DNA from: Luteitalea pratensis
GTDB taxonomy: Bacteria; Acidobacteriota; Vicinamibacteria; Vicinamibacterales; Vicinamibacteraceae
Assembly: GCF_001618865.1 (NCBI RefSeq)
Contig: NZ_CP015136.1
Location: forward strand, 3,135,001-3,199,000
DNA: 64,000 nt
Reading direction: 5' to 3'
Position 1 is the first letter of the stretch. The number at the start of each line of letters is the position of its first letter. The notes beneath the pieces are model-generated. The model saw only the letters and a program-made list of their open reading frames with translations. It did no database searches and was not told the origin of the DNA. Position numbers and translations under genes: made by a program. Below are positions 27,015-36,546 of this stretch, one piece after another.

Positions 27015-27438
27015 GGCGTTGGTGCACGGCTGCTGGGCCCCGGCGATAGGCGGCTGGGAGCCGCTGGCGTGTGGCGTTGGTGCATGGCTGCGGACCGTCA
27101 TGTAGTGGGTCGGCCGTTGAAGCCGCTGGCATGTCGGCGGCCCGCGGCGGCATGATCTGGTTGGGGCGACAGCTGCAACGCTCGGCCGGCGCCAATGGCA
27201 GAAAACCTCGGGCTACCACCGGCAGGCCCGCGTGGAGAACGCCTTCTTCCGCTACAAATCCATCATTGGCGATGGCCTTCGCGCCCGCAGTGTAGGTGGC
27301 CGGGATGTCGAGGCGGGCCTTGCCTGCCGCGTCCTGAATCGGATGACCGCGCTCGGCAGGCCCGAGTCGTCTCCGAACACTCGGTGACGAGCCGTATGTG
27401 GGGGGCTGCGAGTCCAGTGTGAGCCATGCACCAACGCC
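27015..27438 (+). mobile_element. IS5-family internally deleted element R1-f with duplicated left end
   Basis: An isolated left repeat (27015-27031) is followed by a complete deletion derivative from 27073 (GGCGTTGGTGCATGGCT) to 27438 (AGCCATGCACCAACGCC), 366 bp with perfect matching ends. The interior holds the leader, then jumps to RRQWQKTSGYHRQARVENAF-type sequence (readable with one frame change), FFRYKSIIGDGLRA and the C-terminus up to TGA. It cannot encode a transposase and looks MITE-like. Confidence 0.85.
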
Positions 27439-27453
27439 ACGCAGACCTGTGGC

Positions 27454-28968
27454 CTACGACCGATTGGCGACGTGGCTCGAGCCGAAGCGCTCCACGAGCA
27501 GGCCGTGACGCAGGCCGCGGTCGCCGACCGTCAGTTCGTGTTTGCCGAGCAACTCCATCACCGTGCGGACGATGCAGGCGCCGGCGAGGATGACGTCGGC
27601 GCGCTTGGGCTGCAGGCCAACGATCGCGGCGCGCTTGTCCAGCGGCGTCGTCCGGTATTGCTCGATCTGTCGATCGATTTCGTTGCGCGTGAGCACAGTG
27701 CCCTGGATCGTGCCGGGATCGTACTTCGCCATCGCGTAGCGCACCGCCGTCAGGTTGGTCACGGCGCCGCCCATGGCGACGAGTGTCTCCGGCGACAGGC
27801 GGTCGGCGATGCGCGACAGGTCCTCGGCGATCGCCTTCATGGCCTCGCGGAGCACTTCATTCGACACCGCGCCGTCCAAGCCGTAGCGCTCGGTGTAGCG
27901 CACCGCGCCGACGTTGACGCTGAAGCGTTCGGAGACGTGGTCGCCCTCGCCGAACGTGAACTGCGAGCTGCCGCCGCCGGTGTCGAACACCACGAGGTGG
28001 CCGGTGGCGGAGGGAAGCCCGGCTTGCACCGCCAGGTAGGCGAGGCGACTCTCTTCATCACCCGAAATGACCTCCACCTTGACCCCGGTTCTGGCGCGGA
28101 TGATTTCCAGCACGTCGGCCGAGTTCGTGGCCATCCGCAGGCCGGCCGTACCAACGGCAGCGATGGCGATGCAACCGGCCGACTGTGCCTCGTCCACCAT
28201 GCCCTTGATGGCTGCGGCGGTTCGCTCCGCCGCCTCCGTCGCGATGGCGCCGCCTTCCTTCACACCTTCGCCAAGCCGCGTGAGCTCCGCTCGATCGGTG
28301 ACCGTCTTCCACGTGCCGTCAGCACCGGCCTCGGCGATATGGAACTTCACCGAGTTGGTGCCCACGTCGAGCACCGCGTATCGCGGCGGCGCGCCCGACA
28401 GCGTCGCGGCCAGCCCGCGCGAGTAGTTCGTGTTCACGTAGCCGGCAAGACCGAGTGAATCGACGGCGGCGACAACGGCTGCGGCGTCCTCCATTTCGAC
28501 CGCGATCGTTCGCGTCCTCACGCTGTCCACCGTCACCTCGGACAGCTCCGACGTGCAGGCTCCCACGACGTAACGTACCCGATGCTTGTGCACCCTGGCG
28601 GCGCGCACCGCTGCCGTCGGCTCGATGAGCTCGGCGAGGAACTGGTCGAACGTGTAAGTGTCGCGCGTCAGATCGGGCGGGGTGACCCGCATGGCGTTGA
28701 AGACGCCTCGCACAACCGCGGCACTGGCGGGAAAGCCCTCCTTCATGACAGGGATCCACTGCTCCAGGCCCGCGTCGTTCACCTGCTGGAGCACCTTGAT
28801 GTCGAGCAGGCCCGCACGGACCTTGACGTTGCTGCCCTTCTCGGTGAGCAGGTAGATCTCGTCGGTCTCCTGCACACCCTTCGTCTCCAGCGCGGCGAAC
28901 ACCGCTTCAGCGCGCGCGAAGCGCGTGCCGAACGTCCGCCACTCCCAGCGCGGCGTGATCTCGGACAT
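27454..28968 (-). CDS. CYTH-like domain fused to Ppx/GppA phosphatase
   Basis: This is a 504-residue protein. Residues about 1-190 look CYTH-like: WEWRTFG near the start, NVKVRAGLLDIK, VHKHRVRY, ELSEVTVD and IAVEMED supply alternating charged residues of a tunnel. Residues about 196-500 are a Ppx/GppA fold: AVLDVGTNSVKFHIAE (phosphate loop 1), VGTAGLRMATNS, DEESRLAYLAV, VVFDTGGGSSQFTFG (loop 2), AMGGAVTNLTA and RADVILAGACIV. It should hydrolyse polyphosphate or pppGpp-type substrates in the cytoplasm, with the CYTH part possibly binding the triphosphate end. Two bp after a stand-alone CYTH gene. The fusion is uncommon. Confidence 0.85.
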   Translation of the reverse strand: MSEITPRWEWRTFGTRFARAEAVFAALETKGVQETDEIYLLTEKGSNVKVRAGLLDIKVLQQVNDAGLEQWIPVMKEGFPASAAVVRGVFNAMRVTPPDLTRDTYTFDQFLAELIEPTAAVRAARVHKHRVRYVVGACTSELSEVTVDSVRTRTIAVEMEDAAAVVAAVDSLGLAGYVNTNYSRGLAATLSGAPPRYAVLDVGTNSVKFHIAEAGADGTWKTVTDRAELTRLGEGVKEGGAIATEAAERTAAAIKGMVDEAQSAGCIAIAAVGTAGLRMATNSADVLEIIRARTGVKVEVISGDEESRLAYLAVQAGLPSATGHLVVFDTGGGSSQFTFGEGDHVSERFSVNVGAVRYTERYGLDGAVSNEVLREAMKAIAEDLSRIADRLSPETLVAMGGAVTNLTAVRYAMAKYDPGTIQGTVLTRNEIDRQIEQYRTTPLDKRAAIVGLQPKRADVILAGACIVRTVMELLGKHELTVGDRGLRHGLLVERFGSSHVANRS

Positions 28969-28970
28969 CG

Positions 28971-29738
28971 TTACTGCCCGGCCTCAACCTTCTTCAGCAG
29001 CTCGGTGAAGTGCTTGAGCGCCCGGTTGGTCTTGGGCTGCTGCTCGGCGGTGAGGTCGAGCCCCTTCTTCTCCAGGAAATCGCGCGTTTCGGTGGCGATG
29101 TGGAACGCGTCGTCCGGCGTGGCTTTGGTCGAGAGCTCGAGGATGCGCGAGCCGTCCGGATACATCCACAGTTCGGCGACGAACTTCCGTTTCACGCCGT
29201 CCGGGGTGAACTCGAGCTTCAGGAGGTTGATCGGCCCCAGCACCGACAGCTGCGACAACTTCAGTCCCTCCGGTGCATTGGCCTTGTAGAAGGCGCGCTG
29301 CTCCTTCGTGAACAGGTCGCGGGTCTTCATCTTCTTCAGGATCACGGCCCGCACGTCGTCGGCGGTCGTCTTGCCCTTCATCGACGCGGAACAGACGAAC
29401 CCCTTGGGCATGGTGTCGACTTCGACCTTCACCGAGGTCGACTGCCGGACTTCGGGCGACAGCGTTTCCGGATCGACGGGACGCAACTTGATCACGGTAT
29501 CGCCGCCGCCGCCCTGGATGCGCCTCGCCCGCACCACGACGCCGGCCTTGCTCAGCGTCAGGTCCGGCGTGTCGAAGAACACGACCTGGCGAATCTCCGC
29601 CTTGAGCGGGTCCATGCCCAGAGCATCGGCCGTGGAGCGAATCGCCGAATCGACGACGGTCAACTTCAGCTCGACGCTGTCGGATTGCTTCATCAGCCCG
29701 AAGACTTGCTCGACCTGCTTGTCATTCAGCGTTCGCAT
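28971..29738 (-). CDS. CYTH domain protein (triphosphate tunnel type)
   Basis: This 255-residue protein has CYTH features: SVELKLTV near residue 21 (variant of ExExK), FFDTPDLTLSKAGVVVRARR, DTVIKLRPVD, SVKVEVD and RKFVAELWMYPDGSRILELS, so the acidic and basic tunnel strands are all represented. CYTH proteins hydrolyse inorganic triphosphate or thiamine triphosphate, or bind polyphosphate (VTC-type). It is followed at once by the CYTH-Ppx/GppA fusion, suggesting joint work on polyphosphate or an alarmone. Cytoplasmic; no signal peptide. Confidence 0.85.
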   Translation of the reverse strand: MRTLNDKQVEQVFGLMKQSDSVELKLTVVDSAIRSTADALGMDPLKAEIRQVVFFDTPDLTLSKAGVVVRARRIQGGGGDTVIKLRPVDPETLSPEVRQSTSVKVEVDTMPKGFVCSASMKGKTTADDVRAVILKKMKTRDLFTKEQRAFYKANAPEGLKLSQLSVLGPINLLKLEFTPDGVKRKFVAELWMYPDGSRILELSTKATPDDAFHIATETRDFLEKKGLDLTAEQQPKTNRALKHFTELLKKVEAGQ

Positions 29739-29889
29739 CGTGTCCCTCGTGTACGCCCGGAGCGACAGAGCATACTCCCTCTGCTCCCCGGGCAGCGAAC
29801 TACCTGACCGCCGCGCGTGTCACGTACGTCGAGAAGCGAGGCTTCCGATGATCTCTTCGTTGCTCCCTCCCCGCATCATCACGATTGGC

Positions 29890-30050
29890 GGCGTTGGTGC
29901 ATGGCTGCTTGGGGGCGTCGTCGCTGGGCCTGCTGTGGGACCGGCGGCGCGTCGGCCGCCCACGCCGCATGATCGTGGGATGAAGTCGCGCGTGCATCCC
30001 ACGTACAAGACGCGCTATCGGGTGGGGAATTGGCGGGCGTACGACTTGAA
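29890..30050 (+). mobile_element. IS5-family left-end fragment R1-g
   Basis: The perfect terminal repeat GGCGTTGGTGCATGGCT (29890-29906) leads through the leader to MKSRVHPTYKTRYRVGNWRA at 29982, then breaks after GCGTACGAC. About 35 bp of unassigned sequence follows, then repeat R3b. Confidence 0.75.
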
Positions 30051-30082
30051 TACAACGACTCGCCCATTATTGCTGCTGAGAT

Positions 30083-30245
30083 CCGTACCCCCAGATATAC
30101 CCCCACGCTGGGTTCGATACTGTTCGCCAGCGGGTACTCGCCGGGAATGGCCTGACGCGCAAGGACTTCCACGTGAACCGCTGGGCACCATGGCTAGCTG
30201 AGGGCCAGCAGCGCGTCGACTGCTTACTCGGACCGCGGCTGATCC
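30083..30245. repeat. Dispersed repeat R3b, copy 2
   Basis: CGTACCCCCAGATATACCCC opens a block homologous to 24047-24213, ending in CTCGGACCGCGGCTG. Both copies follow a truncated R1 left end. Confidence 0.55.
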
Positions 30246-30322
30246 CGCGCCATGCCTGTGGCAGAATCATGTTTGGATCGGCGACATGCTCGCGGTTGTC
30301 GACTCCGTCTTGCCTGGCGAGA

Positions 30323-30564
30323 GCTCGCCCGCGAGAGCTCCGAATGTCCGTAGAGACAGCCCGGGACGCGATTCCGGCCGAACTCGCGGCACGCGCGGAC
30401 GCCGCGCCGCGCCCGCCTGCAAGCCAACCAATCAGTGACCTGCGAGACATGTTCGGCACTCATCGCGACGGTCTGAACTGCCGCGGGTCGCCGTTCTACG
30501 GTTAGGGCCTCGATGACGAGAACTCGCGCAGGAAAGTGCAGAATGTCCGTGCACGTAGCCCGGC
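30323..30564 (+). repeat. Dispersed repeat R2: a partial copy and copy 2, with transposase 3' debris
   Basis: A partial copy (30323-30368, GAATGTCCGTAGAGACAGCC) is followed by decayed sequence resembling the 3' end of the rve-type transposase at 38274-39087 (GCACGCGCGGACGCCGCGCC..CAAGCCAACC). A full R2 core then occupies 30514-30564. Here the stem GTGCA (30536-30540) pairs perfectly with TGCAC (30550-30554) across a GAATGTCCG loop. Confidence 0.7.
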
Positions 30565-30724
30565 TGGCAGCCTGAGTTCGAGTCCCGACACCGAGCCACA
30601 AGTTCCCAACCGGTTCCGCTGCAACGGGAACAGGCGATGTCGCGATTCTCGCGATCGACAAGGCGAACAATGGTGACGTGTACGCCGCCCCTGAAGTACC
30701 GCCCGATGAACGCGTTGCGTCGGT

Positions 30725-32502
30725 CTACCGCGCGCCCGGCCGCCGCACCGGCGCCCATCCCGGCGTGGCTTCTTCGAACTGGTTGTCGGTGAGCGCCCGC
30801 ACGTCGGTGCCATCCGCACGCATCACGTACAGATCGCCCGAGGCCTGCGGGTTGCCGGGGTTTAGTGCCGCTTCGTCCTTGAAGCCGCCACGCACGCTCG
30901 AGAAGGCGATCCACTGCCCGTCGGGGGACCAAGTGGCGTGCGCGTCGTTCCCGGGCGAGTCCGTCAGCCGCACGATGCGCTTCGATTCCACCTCGATGGT
31001 GTAGAGCTCGTAATTGCCGTCCCGATCGCTGGTGAACTGGACCCGGTGGCCATCGGGTGACCACCCGGGGAAGTTCACGCGGCCGAAGTCGCGCAAGAGT
31101 GTCGTGACGTCGCGCGATTGCACGTCGATGATCCGCAGCGACGAGTTCGTATCGTTCCACTCGCGAAAGACAATGCGCCGGCCGTCGGGCGACCAGCTTG
31201 GGAAGCCGACGTTCTCCTTGCCGTCGGTGAGCACCTGCAGGGCGCCGCTCTTGATGTCGAGCACCGTCAGATCCGCCGCCCCGAAGCCCTGCACCATCGG
31301 AAAGAAGCGCCCGAGGCCGAATGCCAGCAACGACCCGTCCGGCGACCAGACCGGGGCGACGACGCTGCGGGCCGGATCGGAGAACAGCACCGAGCGCGAC
31401 GCCCCGTCCGCGTCCATGATCAGCACCGAGTTCTTCGCCAGCCCAATGGGCGTGTCGGCCATGGTGACGCGCGCGCCGTCGGGGCTGAACTGTGGAAATA
31501 TGCCGGCGCGGATCAGGCGAAAGCCGGTGTCGCGGCTGAATGCCGGCTGGAACGGAGGCCATGTGGTGCTGACGTCGCGTGAGAACACGACCCGCGAGCC
31601 GTCGGGGGTCCACGACGGCGCATGGAACGGTCCGGTCGCCCCGACGGCCTTGCCTGGCAGCCGCAGCATGCCATCACCGCGGCGGTCCAGATACGCTACG
31701 CCGGGGGCGCCGAGATAATGCGGGAACAGCTTCGCGCCGGGCCCGTCCGCGATCACGTGCAACTCCCCCGTCTCCACGTCCACTTCCACGATCCGGGTCG
31801 ATCCGGCGGATGCCGCGCGCGCCGCCAGCGGCCCGCTCTCCTGCTGTGGCGCGGTGTAGCAGACGATGCGGCGGCCGTCCGGCACCAAGAGGGCGTGCCA
31901 GACGCCCCGCTGGCGTGCGTCAGCCGCCGGACACGGCCACCGCCGAGCTCGACCACGTAGACCTCAGTCGAGTGCCCCACGCCGAAAAAAAGGCGCGGGT
32001 GCGTGGAGTCGCGATCGCTCGAGAACGCCAAACGGCGGCCGTCCGGCGACCACGCGGGGCGGAAGTCACCGGCCGGATGGCTGGTGACGTTGCGCGTCTG
32101 CCGTGTCCGGAGATCGAGCAGCCAGATATCCGCGTTGCCGCTCCGCGACGACACAAACGCGAGCGTCGTGCCGTCGGGTGAGAGTGCTGCCTGATCGTCG
32201 AATGCCGGGGCGTCGGTCAGCCGCTCGAGGCCGCTGCCGTCGAGATGCGCGCGGTAGATGTCGGCCGACCCGCCCCGTTCCGATGTGAACAGGATCCAGC
32301 GTCCGTCTGGCGAAACCGACGGGTTGTAATCGAGACTCGGGTGCGGCAGAAACGGCACCGCGCCCGCCCCTTCGCGATCGGCGATGAAGATGTCCGAGTT
32401 CAGTGGCCCGAAGTGGGTAAAGGCAATGGAGTAGTCCTGCGCGCCGGCGGCCGCGGGCATGACGGCAGCCGCCACCACGATTGTCAGAAGACGGAGGCGC
32501 AT
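30725..32502 (-). CDS. Secreted TolB-like PD40 beta-propeller protein, one frameshift
   Basis: The start (32502) gives a signal peptide (LLTIVVAAAVMPAAAGAQ). PD40 blades follow throughout: NPSVSPDGRWILFTSERGG, AALSPDGTTLAFVSSRSG, AWSPDGRRLAFSSDRDS. Near 31880 one G is missing in a TGG run; restoring it joins TPSW to VPDGRRIVCYTAPQQ in the next frame, which continues with more blades to a TAG at 30725-30727. With the correction the protein is about 590 residues. It resembles the soluble, periplasmic TolB-type propellers. Because both halves are otherwise intact, the lesion is recent or an assembly error. Confidence 0.82.
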
Positions 32503-32968
32503 CGGTTCAGATCCTCCTGGAGCATCACCACGCGAAACGAGCGTCTCTGTCGTTGGTCGGGCGCCGGACGAAGAGCAGCCGTCGTGTGCCTCTGAACGGG
32601 CCGATTACTTATACACCTTCCGGCTCGGATGTCCGGCGGAGTGACTGTGATGCCGATGCAGAGCCACGGCTCGACACGGGTCATCATCGCGCGCGAGCGC
32701 TTTGCCACGCTTGCATGTTGGCAGTGCCTTCGCCGCTGTTTTTGGACGCTGCACCAGCAGACGGTCAGAGCCTGACGGCATTTGTGAGCTCGACCGGCAC
32801 GGTCTCCGGAGCGCCTTCACACCTGGTTGTCAGCCTCCGACTCAGAAACGGCTGACGCCACGAGGGGAGCCGCGACAAACAGCGGTGGTTGGCGCACTTC
32901 GGCAGGCAAAGGGTAGTGGGCACGATCGCGCCGTGCTGATGCGGCGGGAACTGGTCCCACCTCCCATG
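32503..32968. other. 466-bp intergenic region, nothing recognised
   Basis: It carries the upstream region of the leftward TolB-like gene and then sequence with no recognisable family. Decayed coding sequence is possible but not demonstrable. Confidence 0.3.
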
Positions 32969-33050
32969 TCTACATCGGCGCAGTCGTCATTGCGGTGCCA
33001 GCGGCGAGAACTCGCGCAAGAAAGTCCAGAATGTCCGTGGACTTAGCCAG
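32969..33050 (+). repeat. Dispersed repeat R2, copy 3 (long form)
   Basis: It matches 60782-60860 over about 80 bp, beginning (T)TTACATCGG.CCAGTCGTC and running through GCGAGAACTCGCGCA..GAAA. The hairpin here is GTCCA (33024-33028) with TGGAC (33038-33042), a compensatory change relative to the GTGCA/TGCAC pair of copy 2. The non-repeat sequence from 33051 to 33324 shows nothing recognisable. Confidence 0.75.
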
Positions 33051-33324
33051 GCTGACATTCACGCGTACGACCGATGCGACGTGTGCGAAGGAGGTGGTCG
33101 TGCCGATGCTGAAAATCCGGCGAGCGCCACCCTCGGCACGCCAGTGGCTGTCGAGTTCACGACGCAGAACAGGAGATCGCGTTCGCGTGCGGAATGGACA
33201 TGCTGCACGGCACCGTGACCGTGCAATAGGCAAACGTCGGCACCCATCGGACGCACGGACAGCGTGCCGACTTCCACGGCCGCCCGTCGCGCTGCTGCTC
33301 TATTGGCGCGCTCTTTCGACCATC

Positions 33325-33753
33325 TCAGACCGCGGCGGCACGCACGAGGAGGATCGGAATATGGCTTTTGTGCCTGACGGCAGTGATCGTGCTGCCGTGC
33401 AACAGATCGCCCAAGAAGCGGTGGCCGTGCGTGGTCATCGCGATCAAGTCGCACTGCTCCTGCTCGGCGGCCTTGAGAATCTCGGTTGGCGGGTTGCCCA
33501 GCGCCAGGTGAATCCGCACCTGCAATCCCTGCGCGCCGAGCGCCGCAGCCTGCTGGAGGAGATAGTCGCGGTCGGCCTTCATCTCGTCGGACTCCGCGAG
33601 CTTGAGATCATCGTAGTGACGCGCTACCCAGCCGTCCGCCACATGGATCAGCAGCAGCTCGGACGGGCACAGCGACGCCAGCCGGGCCACGTGCGGCACG
33701 AGGCTTCGATCGGCCGGGCCATTTTCGAGCGCGACGAGAATTCTCTTGTACAT
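33325..33753 (-). CDS. Universal stress protein, UspA family
   Basis: This 142-residue protein has the UspA fold signature: YKRILVALENGPADRSLVPH at the start, LLLIHVADG, then CDLIAMTTHGHRFLGDLLHG and STITAVRHKSHIPILLVR, which carries the ATP-binding loop region. The length is typical. It follows the NRAMP gene after 7 bp in the same direction, so the pair is probably one transcript, as is often seen for transporter-associated Usp proteins. Confidence 0.92.
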   Translation of the reverse strand: MYKRILVALENGPADRSLVPHVARLASLCPSELLLIHVADGWVARHYDDLKLAESDEMKADRDYLLQQAAALGAQGLQVRIHLALGNPPTEILKAAEQEQCDLIAMTTHGHRFLGDLLHGSTITAVRHKSHIPILLVRAAAV

Positions 33754-33760
33754 GATGCCG

Positions 33761-35158
33761 TCACCCGAGCAGCCCGATGATCCAGGCGGTGATGCCGAAG
33801 TAGTCCGACAGGTACTTCGTGTTCAAGCTCACGATGAGCCCGGCGGTCGTCCACGCCAGCACTTTGACCCAAACGGGATTGACGAAGGCTCCCATCTTGG
33901 TGCGACTGCTCGTGAAGGCGACGAGCGGCACGACTGCGAACGATAGTTGCAGACTGAGAATCACCTGGCTCAACACCAGGAGCGCGGCCGTGCCGTGCTC
34001 GCCGTAGAACGCGGTGACCAAGACCGCCGGGACGATGGCGATGAGCCGCGTGATCAGCCGCCGCAGCCAGGGACGGAGCCGAATTCTGAGGAAGCCTTCC
34101 ATGACGATCTGCCCGGCCAGCGTGCCCGTGAGGGTGGAGTTCTGGCCAGAGGCCAGCAACGCGAGTGCGAAAAGTGTGCTGGCGATCGGCACGCCGAGCG
34201 TTGGCGAGAGCAGCCGATAGGCGTCCTGGATCTCTGCGACCTCCTGCCCCCGGCCGTAGAACGTCGCGGCCGACACGACGAGGATTGCGCCATTGATGAA
34301 GAGCGCGAACATCAGAGCGATCGTCGAATCGATGGTCGCGAACTTGATCGCCTCGGCCTTGCCACCCGCCGTGCGTTCGTACTTCCGCGTCTGCACAATC
34401 GACGAGTGCAGGTACAGGTTGTGCGGCATCACCGTCGCCCCGAGGATGCCGATCGCGATGTACAGCATCTCGGGACGCCGGACGATCTCGAACGTCGGCA
34501 AGAACCCGCCGGCGACGGCGACCATGTCCGGCCTCGAAAAAAGAATCTCTGCAAAGAAGCATCCGCCGATCGTCAGCATGAGCGTGATGACGAGCGCCTC
34601 GATGTACCGAAATCCCTTGTTCTGGAGGTAGAGCACGGCCAGCACGTCGATAGCTGTGACGCACACGCCCCAGATCAGCGGGAGGCCGAACAGCAGATTC
34701 AGCGCGACCGCCGATCCGATGACCTCAGCGAGGTCGCACGCGCAGATCGCAATCTCGCAGAGCACCCACAGCACAAATGACACGCGCCGGGAGTAGTGAT
34801 CGCGGCAGGCCTGCGCCAGGTCGCGGCCGGTGACGATCCCGAGCCTCGCGCAGAGGGCTTGCAGCAGGATCGCCATGAGGTTGGAAAGCAGGATGACGCT
34901 GAGCAGCGTGTAGCCGAACTGGGAGCCGCCGGCGAGGTCCGTCGCCCAGTTCCCCGGGTCCATGTAGCCAACGGCCACCAGGTACCCCGGCCCCGAGAAC
35001 GCGAGCAGCTTCCGCCAGAAGCCCAGTGTGTGCGGCACCAGAATCGTGTTGTGCGCCTCCGGCAGGCTGACGGCGGTCTGCGGCAGTCGCCAGGCCGCGC
35101 GCGGCGCGGGTTCCTGCGCTTGCGGACTGCCGGGGAGGAATGGAGGGCCTTCGGTCAT
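33761..35158 (-). CDS. NRAMP-family divalent metal transporter (MntH-like)
   Basis: It carries the two hallmark metal-site motifs: [20 protein letters not shown] in helix 1 and [20 protein letters not shown] in helix 6. About eleven hydrophobic helices follow in the usual order, ending [20 protein letters not shown]. The family imports Mn2+ or Fe2+ with protons across the inner membrane. The ATG at 35158 is used; a GTG at 35197 is an alternative. The N-terminal 45 residues are Pro/Ala-rich and cytosolic. It lies directly upstream of a UspA gene. Confidence 0.92.
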   Translation of the reverse strand: MTEGPPFLPGSPQAQEPAPRAAWRLPQTAVSLPEAHNTILVPHTLGFWRKLLAFSGPGYLVAVGYMDPGNWATDLAGGSQFGYTLLSVILLSNLMAILLQALCARLGIVTGRDLAQACRDHYSRRVSFVLWVLCEIAICACDLAEVIGSAVALNLLFGLPLIWGVCVTAIDVLAVLYLQNKGFRYIEALVITLMLTIGGCFFAEILFSRPDMVAVAGGFLPTFEIVRRPEMLYIAIGILGATVMPHNLYLHSSIVQTRKYERTAGGKAEAIKFATIDSTIALMFALFINGAILVVSAATFYGRGQEVAEIQDAYRLLSPTLGVPIASTLFALALLASGQNSTLTGTLAGQIVMEGFLRIRLRPWLRRLITRLIAIVPAVLVTAFYGEHGTAALLVLSQVILSLQLSFAVVPLVAFTSSRTKMGAFVNPVWVKVLAWTTAGLIVSLNTKYLSDYFGITAWIIGLLG

Positions 35159-35197
35159 GCCGTCCCGCGATCCTATGCTCGCGGGCCCCTCGATCAC

Positions 35198-35533
35198 CAG
35201 GGGGACATGCCAATGGGCTGAGCCTGTGGCAGCCGCGCGGCCGATCCGTCTTTCGCGATCAACGGCCGGCCGTTGGTGGGACCCGCATGCGCCACCGTGT
35301 CGCAGGAGGGAGTGGTGCCGAAGATCCTGATCGCCGGCCAGGGCGGCAAGGATGGCGGTTCGCCGATGACCGGCAACGTCGTGGAGGCGCTGCTCACGCT
35401 CATGACGTCAGAGCGTCGAGGGGGAGACACCGGGGAATCTCGACGCCGTGGAATGCGTCGGCCCACGCCATTCGCACACCCGCGCGCCGATCGTGCTCCT
35501 TGGGGCCTGGTCAATCACGGCGTTGCCGGACCG
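35198..35533. other. Intergenic region with a possible flotillin-like C-terminal fragment
   Basis: A rightward stretch near 35312-35413 reads [20 protein letters not shown], then [14 protein letters not shown], reminiscent of the C-terminal tail of flotillin/SPFH proteins. There is no upstream coding continuity. This is a weak resemblance only; nothing else is recognised. Confidence 0.3.
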
Positions 35534-35830
35534 TTAGTTTCGAGCCTCTGTGCCGTTCAGCGCTGCGCCAGGGCGGACGTGTTCAGTCAGCAGATCCTTG
35601 AAGACGCTGTATGCCGGCTTCGGGAGGTATGCATCGGTCATGATGCCGAACTGATGGAACATGTCCGGATTGCTGCTGTTGGCGTCACGAAGCGAGAACA
35701 GTTGGTAGGCGGCGATGTTCAAAGTTCGGGTGATGGCGCCGTACCGCTGGATGGCGTTGCGGACAAACTCCGCATATCCCTCGATGTCGCCGGATCTGGA
35801 TGCCCGCCACAGCCCCAGGATAGACACCAA
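35534..35830 (-). pseudogene. C-terminal remnant of a glycoside hydrolase-like protein
   Basis: The frame reads YAEFVRNAIQRYGAITRTLN, then AAYQLFSLRDANSSNPDMFH and QFGIMTDAYLPKPAYSVFKD. This resembles the last strand-helix units of TIM-barrel glycoside hydrolases of GH5/GH39 type, where a W/F-.LRD.....P..F..FGL..DDY.PKPA motif precedes the end. The catalytic part is absent and the left boundary is open to the PadR gene. A fragment only. Confidence 0.5.
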
Positions 35831-35844
35831 ACAGAAAGCTCACG

Positions 35845-36447
35845 TCAGCAATCCTTTGAAGACTCGAGCGGCCAGGCAATGTCACGGCTGGTGATGCGAC
35901 CGATAAAGGTGCTGAGCCACTGAATCTCTGCCTCCAGCACGGCCTTCCAGTAGGCCATCTCGATCATGTGCACCTCGATCCCGCCCGGATGGACCGCCGG
36001 AATGGCGTCACGCTCCGCCAGACGTGAGACCACGCGTCGTCGCAGTGCCGCCGCTGCCTTGGTGCGCGAGAGAATGCCGATGTACGCAAGTCCGAGCGTG
36101 AACCGGGCAGAGGCCGCCGGCGCTTCCTCAATGTGCGTGGTCACGCGCACGCGGAATTCCTTCATGCCAGCGTCCGTGACTTCGTAGGCCGTGCGCGCTG
36201 GACGATTGCCGACCCGTTTCGCACGCTGTGGACGGATCAGGCCGGCATCGACAAGAGACTTTGCGAGCGTCGTGACGGAGGAACGCTGCGTCGAGAGAAA
36301 TCGATAGCGGTCGTTCAACCGCGTGGCGAGTTCGTAGGGGTGGGCGGGGCGTTCGACCAGTAGTCCCAGGAGGGGCAGCACGAGGCGATTGGCAAGAGCA
36401 TCGAGAGGCACGCCTCCGATCCTGTGCGACCAGTACCGTATACTCAT
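35845..36447 (-). CDS. PadR-family transcriptional regulator
   Basis: The winged-helix PadR domain covers about residues 10-85: LVLPLLGLLVERPAHPYELA, STQRSSVTTLAKSLVDAGLI and ARTAYEVTDAGMKEF. The C-terminal half is the helical dimerisation domain usual in the family (about 100-200 residues). The ATG at 36447 gives 200 residues; further upstream starts exist (36471). It is divergent from a carboxylesterase gene and the gap contains a perfect inverted repeat. PadR proteins usually repress a neighbouring gene in response to a phenolic or other small ligand. Confidence 0.88.
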   Translation of the reverse strand: MSIRYWSHRIGGVPLDALANRLVLPLLGLLVERPAHPYELATRLNDRYRFLSTQRSSVTTLAKSLVDAGLIRPQRAKRVGNRPARTAYEVTDAGMKEFRVRVTTHIEEAPAASARFTLGLAYIGILSRTKAAAALRRRVVSRLAERDAIPAVHPGGIEVHMIEMAYWKAVLEAEIQWLSTFIGRITSRDIAWPLESSKDC

Positions 36448-36452
36448 GCACA

Positions 36453-36522
36453 CGCTTACAGCTGATATCAACTTGATCGCCCTGCCATATCACCGGCTTA
36501 GCATGCGAAAACGCTGTAAGCG
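36453..36522. promoter_or_regulatory. Inverted repeat CGCTTACAGC / GCTGTAAGCG, candidate PadR operator
   Basis: The 10-bp arms at 36453-36462 and 36513-36522 are perfectly complementary, 50 bp apart, between the divergent PadR and carboxylesterase genes. The second arm is only 25 bp before the esterase start. A repressor dimer pair could bind both arms. This is inferred from position and symmetry. Confidence 0.45.
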
Positions 36523-36546
36523 CTTCACCGCCAATGCGGAGGAGCC

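Noticed and set aside
30588-30620. GAGTTCGAGTCCCGACACCG looks like the T-loop of a tRNA
   Set aside because: The bases on either side of TTCGAGT do not pair as a T-stem, and no acceptor, D or anticodon arm can be drawn upstream.
35312-35413. Flotillin-like gene
   Set aside because: Only a short tail-like stretch is present, without a start, SPFH domain or ribosome site; mentioned as a weak fragment and not called as a gene.
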